Of a DNA stretch of 64,000 bases, positions 48,901-56,713 are shown piece after piece. Made by a program: the position numbers and the translations under genes. This DNA is from Streptomyces sp. NBC_01304 (lineage in GTDB: Bacteria; Actinomycetota; Actinomycetes; Streptomycetales; Streptomycetaceae), in the NCBI RefSeq assembly GCF_035975855.1, contig NZ_CP109055.1, positions 6,820,001-6,884,000 of the forward strand, given 5' to 3'. The notes under the pieces are model-generated. The model saw only the letters and a program-made list of their open reading frames with translations. It was not told the DNA's origin and made no database searches. Position 1 is the stretch's first letter; every line of letters starts with the position of its first letter.

Positions 48901-49028
48901 GAGACGGGGCGGCCGGGTTCGAGGGCGAGGCGGGCGAGGAGCATCCGCAGCCGCACGCCGCCGATGTCGACGGGGCGCTCCCCGTCGTGCGCCTGCACCG
49001 AGCCCAGCAGATCCACCCTCAGTGCCAC
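45924..49028 (-). CDS. AfsR/SARP-family regulator (BTAD, NB-ARC, TPR)
   Basis: The product has 1034 residues from the GTG at 49028, with GGGGGA upstream. It has an OmpR-type DNA-binding domain (about 1-95, LLGSVQAHDGERPVDIGGVRLRMLLARLALEPG) and a BTAD domain (about 100-250). An NB-ARC ATPase follows, with Walker A GPGGAGKTR near 285, LLMLDNCEHL and IIATSREPL. A long alpha-helical, TPR-like C terminus covers about 600-1030. Such proteins switch on transport or antibiotic genes by binding direct heptamers. The convergent DrrAB-type exporter with 11-base-spaced heptamers is the best local target. Confidence 0.9.
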   Translation of the reverse strand: MALRVDLLGSVQAHDGERPVDIGGVRLRMLLARLALEPGRPVSVDSLVDGLWGEHPPADAANALQALVSRLRKALRGAGTVDSAAGGYRLSAAEADVDTYRFEDLAGRGRRALAAGRAEEAAQALASALGLWRGAALTDVLEAPFAGAVATRLDDLRAAAVEDHFDAELRVGRYADILADLEAAGARRPLSERLAGLRMRALSAAGRQSDALGVYEDLRARLGDELGVDPSAEVREIHLALLRGELERPAARPENAPSRLPARLTSFVGRDDELDRLADLMRTARLVTLVGPGGAGKTRLSLEAATRDAAHARDRVRFVPLAGVSGPEQLADAVLGALSSTDGRLYEGGGAQQASPAERMAGLLGSGDALLMLDNCEHLVEAAAELADQLLLRLPELRIIATSREPLAIDGESLFHLGPLDVPTGSPEPAAALEAAAVRLFVDRAAGVRQGFALDESTLDAVLEICRRLDGMPLALELAAAKLRSMGVEQIARRLDDRFRLLASGSRTAMPRQRTLLAMVEWSWDLLDEPERILARRLSAFPGGATLAALEAVCSGPDLPADDVLYVLGSLVEKSLVSGVDDGEGDERYRMLETVRAYAGRRLAESGDDISARFTAYHLELAEENEPLLRTGRQLSAIKVFDGEHDNLVFALRLLREADDQETAVRFGAAMFWYWGIRGMSSQFETHLAAVGASPQQAASAPGASAVGREFHPAGLLLRMSQVAFAGKAADQGEPGFEELLASPDPWVRASAHLARDFELTEQGDLKTGEESRIEALRGFEAVGDRWGIVFALIPIGRDHSLRGENAEAIAVFERAVALSSELGTEDYLYLSKARLARERRRGGDLDGAFRDLRAAHRQARERGQLRLEANILVGLANAHRMSGNVGEANRTLDHLEALSRRRPDLAELAHDLIISTRIENRIAERRAPAARALLPEAAGGLFALGAGAGLAWVAELLGGIRTLEDDPATGAIAFGISEVMRGAFDAGEPELQGHVSRMVEALGEDGYRAAYGKGAAMPREEAKGWLEREALGG

Positions 49029-49179
49029 GATTCCCCCTGCCTGGTGGGGCCGCTTCCCGGCCTCAACGATGGCTAAGAATCGCCCACTTGCCGGGCCCGG
49101 TAAAGGTCTGGCCCGGGCGGTGGAGGGGGTGCGGGTGGCGGAGCCCCCGCGACGCGCGGCGAAGCCGCGCAAAAACAGA

Positions 49180-49222
49180 GATGGCGAGGCGGTTCGCGCT
49201 TTCCGCGAACATGCCTCGCCAT
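49180..49222 (-). terminator. Terminator of tRNA-Lys copy 2
   Basis: GATGGCGAGGC...GCCTCGCCATC forms a long stem with an inner GTTCGCG/CGCGAAC continuation and small bulge. It lies just downstream of the minus-strand tRNA. Confidence 0.82.
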
Positions 49223-49230
49223 CGTCATCG

Positions 49231-49304
49231 TGCGCCGCCAGGGACTCGAACCCCGGACCCGCTGATTAAGAGTCAGCTGCTCTAACCAACTGAGCTAGCG
49301 GCGC
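49231..49304 (-). tRNA. tRNA-Lys (anticodon CTT), copy 2
   Basis: The 74-base gene is identical to copy 1 (34192-34265). TACTAT (minus strand, 49319-49324) lies 14 bases upstream as a -10 candidate, with TTCGAG 18 bases further as a weak -35. Confidence 0.97.
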
Positions 49305-49376
49305 CTGCTGACTCGTAAATAGTACCTGGTCCGAGGGGGTGCCTCGAACCATTAATGATCCGGCCCCGGAGCGCCC

Positions 49377-50135
49377 CTAGAGCGCCAGGGAAAGCAGCAC
49401 CGGCGCCGCTCCGCGATTCAGCGTCTGGGCGGCCGCCCGCAGCCGGTGGGCGTGCTCGATCGGCATGGACAGGGCCAGGCAGCCCACCGCCGACCCGGCG
49501 GTGATCGGGACGGCTGCGCAGACCGTGCCGACCGCGTACTCCTGGAGGTCGAGCACCGGGACCGTGGGCGGCTGGGCGTCCAGCTTGCTGAACAGCAGCC
49601 GTTCGTTGGTGATCGTCCGCGAGGTGAGGCGGGCCGGCTTGTGGCGGGAGAGGTGGTCCCTGCGGCCGTTCAGGTCGAGCTGCGTGAGCAGGCTCTTGCC
49701 GACGGCGCTGGCGTGTGCCGAGGAGCGGAAGTCCACCCATTCCTTGACGGCCGGGGCATCGGGCCCGTCCGCGTACTGCGTGATCTTCACTTCGCCGTCG
49801 ATGTACCGGCTGATGTAGACCGCCGCGCCCACGGTGTCCCGCAGCTCGTCCAGCGTGAGCTGGAGCTTGTCCCTTATCGCCTGCTCGCGGCCGGCCGTGG
49901 AGCCGAGGCGGGCGAGTGCGTCGCCCGTCACGTAGGCGCCGTCGGCCACCTGCTGGATGTACCCCTCGCGGCGCAGCATCAGGAGCAGGGCGGCGAGCTG
50001 CCTGGCGGGCAGTGCGGTCTCGCGGGCGATCTGTACGTCAGTGACCCCGCCGCCGTGCCGGGACACGGCTTCGAGCACGCGGAGGGCGTGTTGCACCGAG
50101 TGGTACGGCGCGGTCGAGTCTGGCTTCAGCGCCAC
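49377..50135 (-). CDS. IclR-family transcriptional regulator
   Basis: The product has 252 residues from the GTG at 50135, which has AGGGGGA at good spacing; an ATG at 50150 overlaps this ribosome site. The N-terminal winged helix is HSVQHALRVLEAVSRHGGGVTDVQIARETALPARQLAALLLML. The C-terminal IclR effector domain has SAVGKSLL and the late C...G..ALS pattern (VCAAVPITAGSAVGCLALS). It probably controls the adjacent ehu/amidase/isomerase catabolic genes, which lack another regulator. Confidence 0.85.
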   Translation of the reverse strand: MALKPDSTAPYHSVQHALRVLEAVSRHGGGVTDVQIARETALPARQLAALLLMLRREGYIQQVADGAYVTGDALARLGSTAGREQAIRDKLQLTLDELRDTVGAAVYISRYIDGEVKITQYADGPDAPAVKEWVDFRSSAHASAVGKSLLTQLDLNGRRDHLSRHKPARLTSRTITNERLLFSKLDAQPPTVPVLDLQEYAVGTVCAAVPITAGSAVGCLALSMPIEHAHRLRAAAQTLNRGAAPVLLSLAL

Positions 50136-50227
50136 GGTATCCCCCTGCATGGACCGGTTCCGGACAGCTGGGCTCCGTACCACGATAGCCGTCAAGCCCC
50201 CTTACCGGAGGGGCTGTTGGCGAGATT

Positions 50228-50290
50228 GGTGGCGCATTCCTACTGCACGCATACCGCGTACGCAGGAACGCGCCACCCTGGCATATGCCA
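50228..50290. promoter_or_regulatory. Inverted repeats between ehuA and the IclR gene
   Basis: A 14-base inverted repeat with one mismatch (50228-50241 with 50264-50277, GGTGGCGCATTCCT type) is followed by the perfect palindrome TGGCATATGCCA (50279-50290). The first could terminate the ehu transcript. The second is a candidate IclR operator upstream of its own gene. Confidence 0.5.
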
Positions 50291-50346
50291 CAGTCACGGG
50301 ATTCCGCCCAGTGCGACGCCGTGACCTTGCCGCTTACGCTGCGCGT

Positions 50347-51168
50347 TCAGAGGACTGCGCTGAGGAACTCCCGGGTCCGGTCGTGATCAGGTTCACCAAA
50401 GATTTTCTCAGGTGACCCGGATTCGATGACCCGCCCCTTGTCGAACATCAGTACCTGGTCCGAAATGTCACGCGCAAAATTCATCTCGTGTGTGACGCAG
50501 AGCATGGTGATGTCCGTGGAGTGCGCGATGTCCCGCAGCACGTCCAGGACGCCGGCCACCAGCTCCGGGTCGAGCGCCGAGGTGACCTCGTCCAGGAGGA
50601 GCACCTGGGGACGCATCGCCAGCGCCCGGGCGATGGCGACGCGCTGCTGCTGGCCGCCGGAGAGCTGCGTCGGGTACTTGTCCATGTGCTCGGTGAGACC
50701 GACCAGTTCGAGCAGCTCGCGGGCGCGCTGGTCGGCCTCGTCGGTGGAGAGGCCGAGGACGTGGATGGGCGCCTCGGTGACGTTGCGCAGCACCTTCATG
50801 TTCGGGAAGAGGTTGAACTGCTGGAACACCATGCCGATGTTCTTGCGGACCTCACGGACGTGGTTCTCGGAGGCCTTGACCAGCTTGCCGTTCTTCTCCT
50901 CGTGGTTGAGGTACTGCCCGCCGACCTTGATGGTGCCCTCGTCGGGCTCGAGGAGCGTCATCAGGAGGCGCAGGATCGTCGTCTTGCCGGAGCCGGACGG
51001 GCCGATCAGCGTCACGTGTTTGCCGGAGGCCACCGAGAAGTCGAGGCTGTCGAGGACGACGTTGCTGCCGAAGCGCTTCGTCACCTTGTCGAAGCGGATC
51101 AGCTCGCTGCCGTCGACGGCCGGGTTGGGGATCTCTTGCGAAGTGCTGTTGCTGCTGTCAGCGGACAA
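50347..51168 (-). CDS. ehuA: Polar amino acid/ectoine-type ABC transporter ATP-binding protein (EhuA)
   Basis: This 273-residue ATPase has Walker A GPSGSGKTT, LSGGQQQRVAIA, VLLLDEVTSALD and CVTHEMNFARD. The insertion with GGQYLNHEEKNGKLVKASENHVREVRK is characteristic of the EhuA subgroup. It is last in the ehuBCDA order and starts 11 bases inside ehuD. It powers uptake of ectoine-like solutes or amino acids. Confidence 0.85.
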   Translation of the reverse strand: MSADSSNSTSQEIPNPAVDGSELIRFDKVTKRFGSNVVLDSLDFSVASGKHVTLIGPSGSGKTTILRLLMTLLEPDEGTIKVGGQYLNHEEKNGKLVKASENHVREVRKNIGMVFQQFNLFPNMKVLRNVTEAPIHVLGLSTDEADQRARELLELVGLTEHMDKYPTQLSGGQQQRVAIARALAMRPQVLLLDEVTSALDPELVAGVLDVLRDIAHSTDITMLCVTHEMNFARDISDQVLMFDKGRVIESGSPEKIFGEPDHDRTREFLSAVL

Positions 51169-51805
51169 GGCGTCGCTCCAGGGCTCGGAGAAGGATGGAG
51201 GCCGGGTAGGCGATGAGGATGAAGGCGACGCCGACGACGGTTATCGCCTCGTAGGTGAAGGTCAGCTGACTGAAGGCCTGGGCCTCACCCAGCATCTCCA
51301 GGGCGCCGATGGCGGCGATCTGCGGAGAGTCCTTCAGCATCGCCACCACGTAGTTGCCCAGCGCGGGGATCACGCGGCGGACCGCCTGCGGCAGGATGAT
51401 CGCCGTCCAGGTGCGGCGCTTGGGCAGGCTGAGCGCGGTGGCCGCCTCCCACTGGCCTGCCGGTACGCCCTCGATGCCCGCCCGGTAGACCTCGGCGGTG
51501 TACGTCGAGTAGTGAAGACCGAGCCCGACCACTCCGGTGACCAGCGGGGACATCGACGGCCCCCACGCCGGGACCACGTAGAACAGGAAGAACAGCTGCA
51601 CGAGCAGCGGGGTGTTGCGGATGAACTCGGTGACCGCGGTCACTGGCCAGCGGACCCATCTGGCCTTGGAGCGCTGGGCTATCGCCCAGACCAGGCCGAG
51701 CGAGAAGGCGATGAGCACGCCGCCGAGCAGCGCCTGGAGGGTGAGCAGCACCCCGTCCCAGAACGTCGGCATGAAGGCGTCGACATTGGACCAGTTCCAG
51801 TTCAT
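51158..51805 (-). CDS. ehuD: ABC transporter permease EhuD
   Basis: The 215-residue HisM-type permease has five hydrophobic segments. The EAA loop (EGVPAGQWEAATALSLPKRRTWTAIILPQAVRRVIPALGNYVV) contacts EhuA. It overlaps ehuC by four bases (ATGA) and ehuA by eleven. Confidence 0.85.
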   Translation of the reverse strand: MNWNWSNVDAFMPTFWDGVLLTLQALLGGVLIAFSLGLVWAIAQRSKARWVRWPVTAVTEFIRNTPLLVQLFFLFYVVPAWGPSMSPLVTGVVGLGLHYSTYTAEVYRAGIEGVPAGQWEAATALSLPKRRTWTAIILPQAVRRVIPALGNYVVAMLKDSPQIAAIGALEMLGEAQAFSQLTFTYEAITVVGVAFILIAYPASILLRALERRLVR

Positions 51806-52545
51806 CCGGCACCTCCGGCGGGGTAGGCGCCCATCGAGGAAGCCGAATCGGTCTTGGCGCGCAGACCGCCGAGCAGCCGGAACTTCTCCGGGGTCTGGCC
51901 GATCTTCGACTTCGCCTGTCGCTCAAGAAGCCGCATCACCCGGGTGAGGACGAACGCGATGACGAAGTACACCACCAGGAGCAGCGTGTAGATCGGTGCG
52001 CTCTCGGCCTTGACCAGGCGCCACAGGTCGCCCGCGAAGGTCATGTCGGCCACCGCGATCAGCGAGATCAGCGAGGTGCCCTTGAGCAGCTCGATCAGCA
52101 GGTTGTTGAACGGCGGGATCATCTCCGGCCAGGCCTGCGGGAGTTCGATCCGGCGCAGCCGCTGCGCGCGCGTGAAGCTCAGCGCGATGCCGGCCTCACG
52201 CTGGGCGGGCGGCACCGCGGCGAGCGCACCACGCACGATCTCGGAGCCGTACGCCCCGTACGTCATCCCGAGCGCGAGCACGCCCGCGGCCATCGGCAGG
52301 AAGCTGATGCCGAACATCATCGGCACCGTGAAGGCGACCCAGAACATGAAGACCAGGGCCGAGGTGCCGCGGAAGATCTCGAAGTAGGCGCCGGCCAGGA
52401 AGCGCACGATCCAGAAGCGGGAGGTGCGCAGGACGCCGATGGGGAAGGCGATCGCGAAGGCGAGCAGCGCGCTGTAGACCGTGACCTGGATGGTGATCCA
52501 CAGTCCGGGCAGGAACCAGGTGGTGAAGAACCCTGAGGTCATCAT
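51802..52545 (-). CDS. ehuC: ABC transporter permease EhuC
   Basis: The 247-residue HisQ-type permease has an EAA loop (GALAAVPPAQREAGIALSFTRAQRLRRIELPQAWPEMIPPFNN). Start and stop overlap ehuB and ehuD by four bases each, giving a tightly coupled operon. The C-terminal tail (about 215-247) is polar and variable. Confidence 0.85.
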   Translation of the reverse strand: MMTSGFFTTWFLPGLWITIQVTVYSALLAFAIAFPIGVLRTSRFWIVRFLAGAYFEIFRGTSALVFMFWVAFTVPMMFGISFLPMAAGVLALGMTYGAYGSEIVRGALAAVPPAQREAGIALSFTRAQRLRRIELPQAWPEMIPPFNNLLIELLKGTSLISLIAVADMTFAGDLWRLVKAESAPIYTLLLVVYFVIAFVLTRVMRLLERQAKSKIGQTPEKFRLLGGLRAKTDSASSMGAYPAGGAG

Positions 52546-53474
52546 GAGGCGGCTCCCTTCAGGTCCGGGCAGAGATCCGTCATCTTCATGTCGGTCATCT
52601 CCGTCTTGGTGAAGCCGAACTCCTTGACGACCCGGAGGAGTTCGCCGCTCTTCTTCATCTTGAGCAGTTCCGCGTTGAACGCGTCACGGAGCTTCTTCTC
52701 CGACAGCCGGAAGGCGAAGCCGCCCGCGCCGTAGACCGGTTCGCCGTCGATCTCGGGCTGGAAGGGCTTGGAGCCCTCGGCCCCATTGCTGCCCTTGATC
52801 ACGTCGCGGACCGTGACCGAGGTGCCGGCGAAGGCGTCCACCCGCCCCTGCGCCACGGCGTCGCGGCCCGCCACCTGGTCGGGGAGCTCGAGGATCTCCT
52901 TGATGCCCGCGGCCTGGGCCGTGGCGATCTGGGCGTAGGCCGTCCCGCTGGCCAGCTTGAGGCCCTTCTTGGCGATGTCCTCGTACGACTCGATGCCGTG
53001 CGGGTTGCCCTTCGCCACGATGAAGGCGTCGAGCATCAGGTAGTCGGGATCGGAGAACAGCACCTGCTCGCAGCGGCCGGGATTGATGTACATGCCCGCC
53101 GATACGACATCGAACTGCCGGGCCTGGGTGAGCCCCGGGATCAGCGCGCCGAACTTGGTCGGCACCGCCTTCACGTGGGGGATCCCGATCCTCGGGAAGA
53201 TCACCTTCGCGATGGCCGGAGCCTCGCCGGTGACCTCGCCGTTCTCGTCGATGTACCCGAACGGCACTTCACCGGCGACACCGATCTTGACCGTGCCGCT
53301 GTCGCGCAGCCGGTCCAGCAGATCCCCGCCCTCGACCTTCCCTTCCTCAGGCACCCGGCTGCATGCCGAGACACCGAACGCGCCAAAAGCCGCCGCTCCT
53401 GCTCCGGTGAGCAGGGAGCGGCGGCGTACTGCTCTGCCTATGAATCCCTTGTCGTTCCCAAATGGTGGAGCCAT
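52542..53474 (-). CDS. ehuB: Substrate-binding lipoprotein EhuB-like
   Basis: The product has 310 residues from the ATG at 53474; a TTG at 53498 is possible. The twin-arginine sequence RRRSLLTGAG with lipobox VSAC suggests a Tat-exported lipoprotein. The binding fold has VPFGYIDENGEVTGEAPAIAKVIFPRIG, FGALIPGLTQARQFDVVSAGMYINPGRCE and AYAQIATAQAAGI, close to ectoine/hydroxyectoine EhuB. The true ligand could instead be a related cyclic amide or amino acid, given the downstream amidase and isomerases. Confidence 0.83.
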   Translation of the reverse strand: MAPPFGNDKGFIGRAVRRRSLLTGAGAAAFGAFGVSACSRVPEEGKVEGGDLLDRLRDSGTVKIGVAGEVPFGYIDENGEVTGEAPAIAKVIFPRIGIPHVKAVPTKFGALIPGLTQARQFDVVSAGMYINPGRCEQVLFSDPDYLMLDAFIVAKGNPHGIESYEDIAKKGLKLASGTAYAQIATAQAAGIKEILELPDQVAGRDAVAQGRVDAFAGTSVTVRDVIKGSNGAEGSKPFQPEIDGEPVYGAGGFAFRLSEKKLRDAFNAELLKMKKSGELLRVVKEFGFTKTEMTDMKMTDLCPDLKGAAS

Positions 53475-53570
53475 GGGCGCGCGGCTACCCGAACTCAATC
53501 AAGGTATGCGGATCAATTTCAGCCCCGGTTGCGGACGAGGCGGTATTGACCGCGTGGGGACGATGAGTTC

Positions 53571-54059
53571 ATGAGCGAACGACACCTGGAACTCTCCCTG
53601 GACAAGCGGGGCGTGAGCTGCACGGTCCTGCTCCTCGACGACCGCGCGCCGCTCACCTGCGCCGCCGTGTGGGAGGCACTGCCCCTGTCCGGTGACGTCT
53701 ACCACGCCAAATACGCCCGCAACGAGATCTACGCCCTCTTCCCGCCTTTCGCGGAATCGGAGCCACCACTGGAAAATCCCACGGTGACTCCGATTCCGGG
53801 TGACCTCTGCTATTTCACCTTTTCCGGTGCGGAATTGGGCACGAAGGCCTACGGCTACGGAACCCCCCAGCAGTCCACGGTGGTGGACCTGGCCCTCTTC
53901 TACGAACGCAACAACCTCCTGCTCAACGGCGACGTGGGCTGGGTCCCCGGCATCGTGTGGGGCCAGGTGGTGGAGGGCCTGGACGCGATGGCAGAGGCCT
54001 GCCAGGACTTGTGGCGCAAGGGGGCGGAGGGCGAGACCCTCAGCTTCCGGCGGGCGTAA
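53571..54059 (+). CDS. DUF3830 protein (cyclophilin-like fold)
   Basis: This 162-residue protein starts at the ATG at 53571 and is divergent from ehuB. The sequence (CAAVWEALPLSGDVYHAKYARNEIYALFPPF...PIPGDLCYFTFSGAELGTKAYGYG) matches DUF3830, a cyclophilin-like-fold family of unknown function. It is often encoded with amidases and solute transporters. It may bind or cyclise a small amide substrate. It is followed immediately by a repeat element. Confidence 0.83.
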   Translation: MSERHLELSLDKRGVSCTVLLLDDRAPLTCAAVWEALPLSGDVYHAKYARNEIYALFPPFAESEPPLENPTVTPIPGDLCYFTFSGAELGTKAYGYGTPQQSTVVDLALFYERNNLLLNGDVGWVPGIVWGQVVEGLDAMAEACQDLWRKGAEGETLSFRRA

Positions 54060-54137
54060 TTCAGCCCGTCCGGCGTTTGAGGACACCGCCCGCAGGGCGG
54101 AAGGCGGCGCAGCCTTACGGGAAGGGGCGGGGTGGGG
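54060..54137. repeat. Half copy of the nested-palindrome repeat (copy B)
   Basis: Beginning one base after the DUF3830 stop, this carries the right inner arm TCAGCCCGTCCGGCGTTTGA. A small GCCCGC..GCGGGC-type hairpin and the right outer arm (CGGGAAGGGGCGGGG, 54118-54132) follow. The left half is absent, so it is a truncated copy between convergent genes. Confidence 0.88.
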
Positions 54138-54139
54138 AA

Positions 54140-55546
54140 TCAACCCGCCGAAGGCGGCAAGACCCCACCCGCAGCCCCTGCCTCATACAGCGCATGCGCC
54201 GCCCGCAACACCACCGCGTCCTGGTGCCGAGCGCCGACCAGCTGCACCCCGATCGGCAGCCCACCCGCATCCAAACCGCACGGCACCGTAGCCGCAGGCT
54301 GCTGCGTCAAATTGAACGGATACGTGAACGGAGTCCACCCCGTCCACCGCCGATGCCCCGACCCCTTGGGCACCTCCACCCCCGCCTCGAACGCCGTGAT
54401 CGGCAACGTGGGCGTCACCAACAGGTCGTACGTCGAGTGGAACAACCCCATCCGCCGCCCCAACTCCATCCGCACATCCACCGCGGCGAGATAGTCCAGC
54501 GCGCTGTACCGAACCCCCCGCCCGGCCATCTCCCGCAGCCCCGGATCGAGCAACTCCAGCTGTGAGGGCCCAAGTTGCTGCAACAGCCGCGCGGCCCCCG
54601 CGAACCACAGCGTGTGGAACGCCTCCACCGGATCGCTGAAGTCCGGGTCGACCTCCTCCACGTACGCCCCCAGCGAGGCCAGCCGCTCCACCGCCCGCCG
54701 CACCGCCGAGGCCACCGCGGGCTGCACCGCCACCTGCCCCCCGAGCGTCGGCGAGTAGGCGATCCGCATCCCGTGCACCCCACCGCCCAGGCCTTCCCGG
54801 AAGCTCACCGCGGGCGGGGCGGAGGCCGACCAGTCCCGCGCGTCCGGCGCGCTGATCACGTCCATGACCAGCGCCGCGTCCGCCGCGTCCCGCGTCATCG
54901 GCCCCACGTGCGCCAGCGTGCCGAAGGCACTCGCCGGATACAGCGGGACCCGGCCGTACGTGGGTTTCAGCGCGAAGATCCCGCAGAACGCGCCGGGTAT
55001 CCGCACGCTGCCCCCGCCGTCCGTGCCGAGCGAGACGGCCCCCGCGCCGACCGCCACGGCCGCCGCGCTGCCGCCGCTGGAACCGCCCGCCGTGCGCGAG
55101 AAGTCGTACGGATTGCGGGTGACGCCCGACAGCGGGCTGTCCGTCACGCCCTTCCAGCCGAATTCGGGGGTCGTCGTCTTCCCGAGGAACACCGCACCGT
55201 GCTCCCGCAGCCGGGCCACGGCGGGCGCGTCCCAGTCCCAACTGCCTTCCTCACTCACGGTCCTGGAGCCCCGCAGCGTCGGCCGGCCCCGCTGTCGCAG
55301 TACGTCCTTGACGGTGACCGGCACTCCGTCGAGCAGCCCCTCCGGCTCCCCGCGCCGCCAGCGCCGCGCCGAGGCCTCCGCCTGGACGAGGGCGTCCTCC
55401 CGGTCCACGCGGACGAACGCGTTGACGGCCGGCTCGGTCGCTGCGATCCGTTCGACCGCCGCGGACAGCGCGTCCACCGGATCGAACTCGCCCTTCCGGT
55501 AACCGTCGATGAGCTGAACTGCCGTGAGCCTGCCGAGCTCGGTCAT
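54140..55546 (-). CDS. Amidase-signature-family amidase
   Basis: The product has 468 residues from the ATG at 55546, which has GGAGG five bases upstream; an ATG at 55558 is also possible. The Ser-cisSer-Lys triad is visible: the lysine in VTVKDVL, GGSSGGSAAAVA with the cis-serine and GTDGGGSVRIP. These enzymes hydrolyse amide bonds. Here an N-acetyl or ring-opened amide of the imported solute is plausible. It is in the same direction as the dehydrogenase upstream at 56563. Confidence 0.9.
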   Translation of the reverse strand: MTELGRLTAVQLIDGYRKGEFDPVDALSAAVERIAATEPAVNAFVRVDREDALVQAEASARRWRRGEPEGLLDGVPVTVKDVLRQRGRPTLRGSRTVSEEGSWDWDAPAVARLREHGAVFLGKTTTPEFGWKGVTDSPLSGVTRNPYDFSRTAGGSSGGSAAAVAVGAGAVSLGTDGGGSVRIPGAFCGIFALKPTYGRVPLYPASAFGTLAHVGPMTRDAADAALVMDVISAPDARDWSASAPPAVSFREGLGGGVHGMRIAYSPTLGGQVAVQPAVASAVRRAVERLASLGAYVEEVDPDFSDPVEAFHTLWFAGAARLLQQLGPSQLELLDPGLREMAGRGVRYSALDYLAAVDVRMELGRRMGLFHSTYDLLVTPTLPITAFEAGVEVPKGSGHRRWTGWTPFTYPFNLTQQPAATVPCGLDAGGLPIGVQLVGARHQDAVVLRAAHALYEAGAAGGVLPPSAG

Positions 55547-55600
55547 CCAGGCCTCCATGGGGCGCAAGAGGGTGAGATCAATGCTCAGGAGAGGGTGGGA

Positions 55601-56563
55601 TCAATGCCCAGGGACATACCCACGTTTCTTGTCGATCACGTTCACCAACGGCTCGCCGGCCGCCCACCGCTCGTACAACTCGACGAACTGGGCGCCGAGT
55701 TCATCGCGCCAGCCGACCGTGTCCCCGCTCATGTGCGGTGAGACCAGCAGCCCCGGGGCGTCCCACAGCGGGCTGTCGGCAGGCAGTGGTTCCTCCTCGA
55801 ACACATCGAGCGCGGCCCCCGCGATCCACCGCTTCGCCAGCGCGTCGAGGAGGTCGGCCTCGACCACCAGCGGGCCCCGCCCCACGTTGATGAAGTACGT
55901 CGACGGCTGCATCATCCCGAACCGCCGGGCGTCGAACATGCCCCGCGTCTCCTCGGTCAGCGGCGCCACGCACACCGCCCAGTCGGACCGCGCGAGCAGC
56001 CGGTCCAGGTCGCCGATGGCATGGATTCCCCTGCGCGCGGTGCGCCCCACGATCGCCACCTGAATGCCCAGCGCCATCAGGGACTTGGCGATCGCGATCC
56101 CGATCGGGCCCGACCCCACGACGCACGCGCGCGTGCCCGCGATCCGCCGGGTCTCGCGATGCAGCCAGCGCCGCTGGCGCTGGAGCTCCAGGGTGCGGGG
56201 CAAATCCTTGGCAAAGGCGAGCACGAGCCCGGCGACGTACTCCGCGATCGGCTTGTCGAAGATGCCCCGCGCATTGGTCACCACCGCGTCGGACGCGACG
56301 AGTTCGGGGCAGAGCAGATGGTCCGCGCCGGCGCTCGCGGTGTGCACCCAGCGCGGCCGCGGCCCCTCGCCCGGCCAGGCGTGACGCACCGCGTGGGAGG
56401 TGAAATCCCAGACCAACAGCACGTCGGCGAGCGGGAGTTGAGCCGCGAGCGTCGACTCGTCGGCATGCAGGACGCGGGCCCGCCCGGTGAGCTTGCCCAG
56501 GCGTGGCGGCGGGTCCGCGTCGAGGACCAGAAGGGTCGGTTCGGAGGGGGTCACTTCGGACAT
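55601..56563 (-). CDS. D-2-hydroxyacid dehydrogenase family protein
   Basis: The 320-residue NAD-dependent dehydrogenase starts at the ATG at 56563. The nucleotide site is VVGSGPIGIAIAKSL. The catalytic arginine is in NVGRGPLV, the glutamate in DVFEEEPLP and the histidine in VSPHMSGD. It reduces or oxidises 2-keto/2-hydroxy acids. It lies 54 bases upstream of the amidase on the same strand and divergent from the isomerase genes. Confidence 0.88.
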   Translation of the reverse strand: MSEVTPSEPTLLVLDADPPPRLGKLTGRARVLHADESTLAAQLPLADVLLVWDFTSHAVRHAWPGEGPRPRWVHTASAGADHLLCPELVASDAVVTNARGIFDKPIAEYVAGLVLAFAKDLPRTLELQRQRRWLHRETRRIAGTRACVVGSGPIGIAIAKSLMALGIQVAIVGRTARRGIHAIGDLDRLLARSDWAVCVAPLTEETRGMFDARRFGMMQPSTYFINVGRGPLVVEADLLDALAKRWIAGAALDVFEEEPLPADSPLWDAPGLLVSPHMSGDTVGWRDELGAQFVELYERWAAGEPLVNVIDKKRGYVPGH

Positions 56564-56713
56564 CGCGGGGAAACCATTACGCAACGCTGACCTGCTCCCC
56601 TGATAGCTGTCTGCCGAGAGTCCGGCGGCCGTCTGAGATGTGCGGATTGACCACGCTGGCACCCGAACCTACCTTCGTCAACAAGTACGTTGCTCGACGC
56701 CTGGGGGCTATAC

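Noticed and set aside
46044..49076. Thousand-codon plus-strand open frame
   Set aside because: It is antisense to the AfsR-like gene, which has clear BTAD and NB-ARC motifs. The antisense product has none.
53545..56655. Shared ATTGACC words upstream of the DUF3830 gene (53545) and first isomerase gene (56646) as a common -35
   Set aside because: The first lies only about 25 bases before the start codon, leaving no room for a -10 and leader. A common promoter is not supported.
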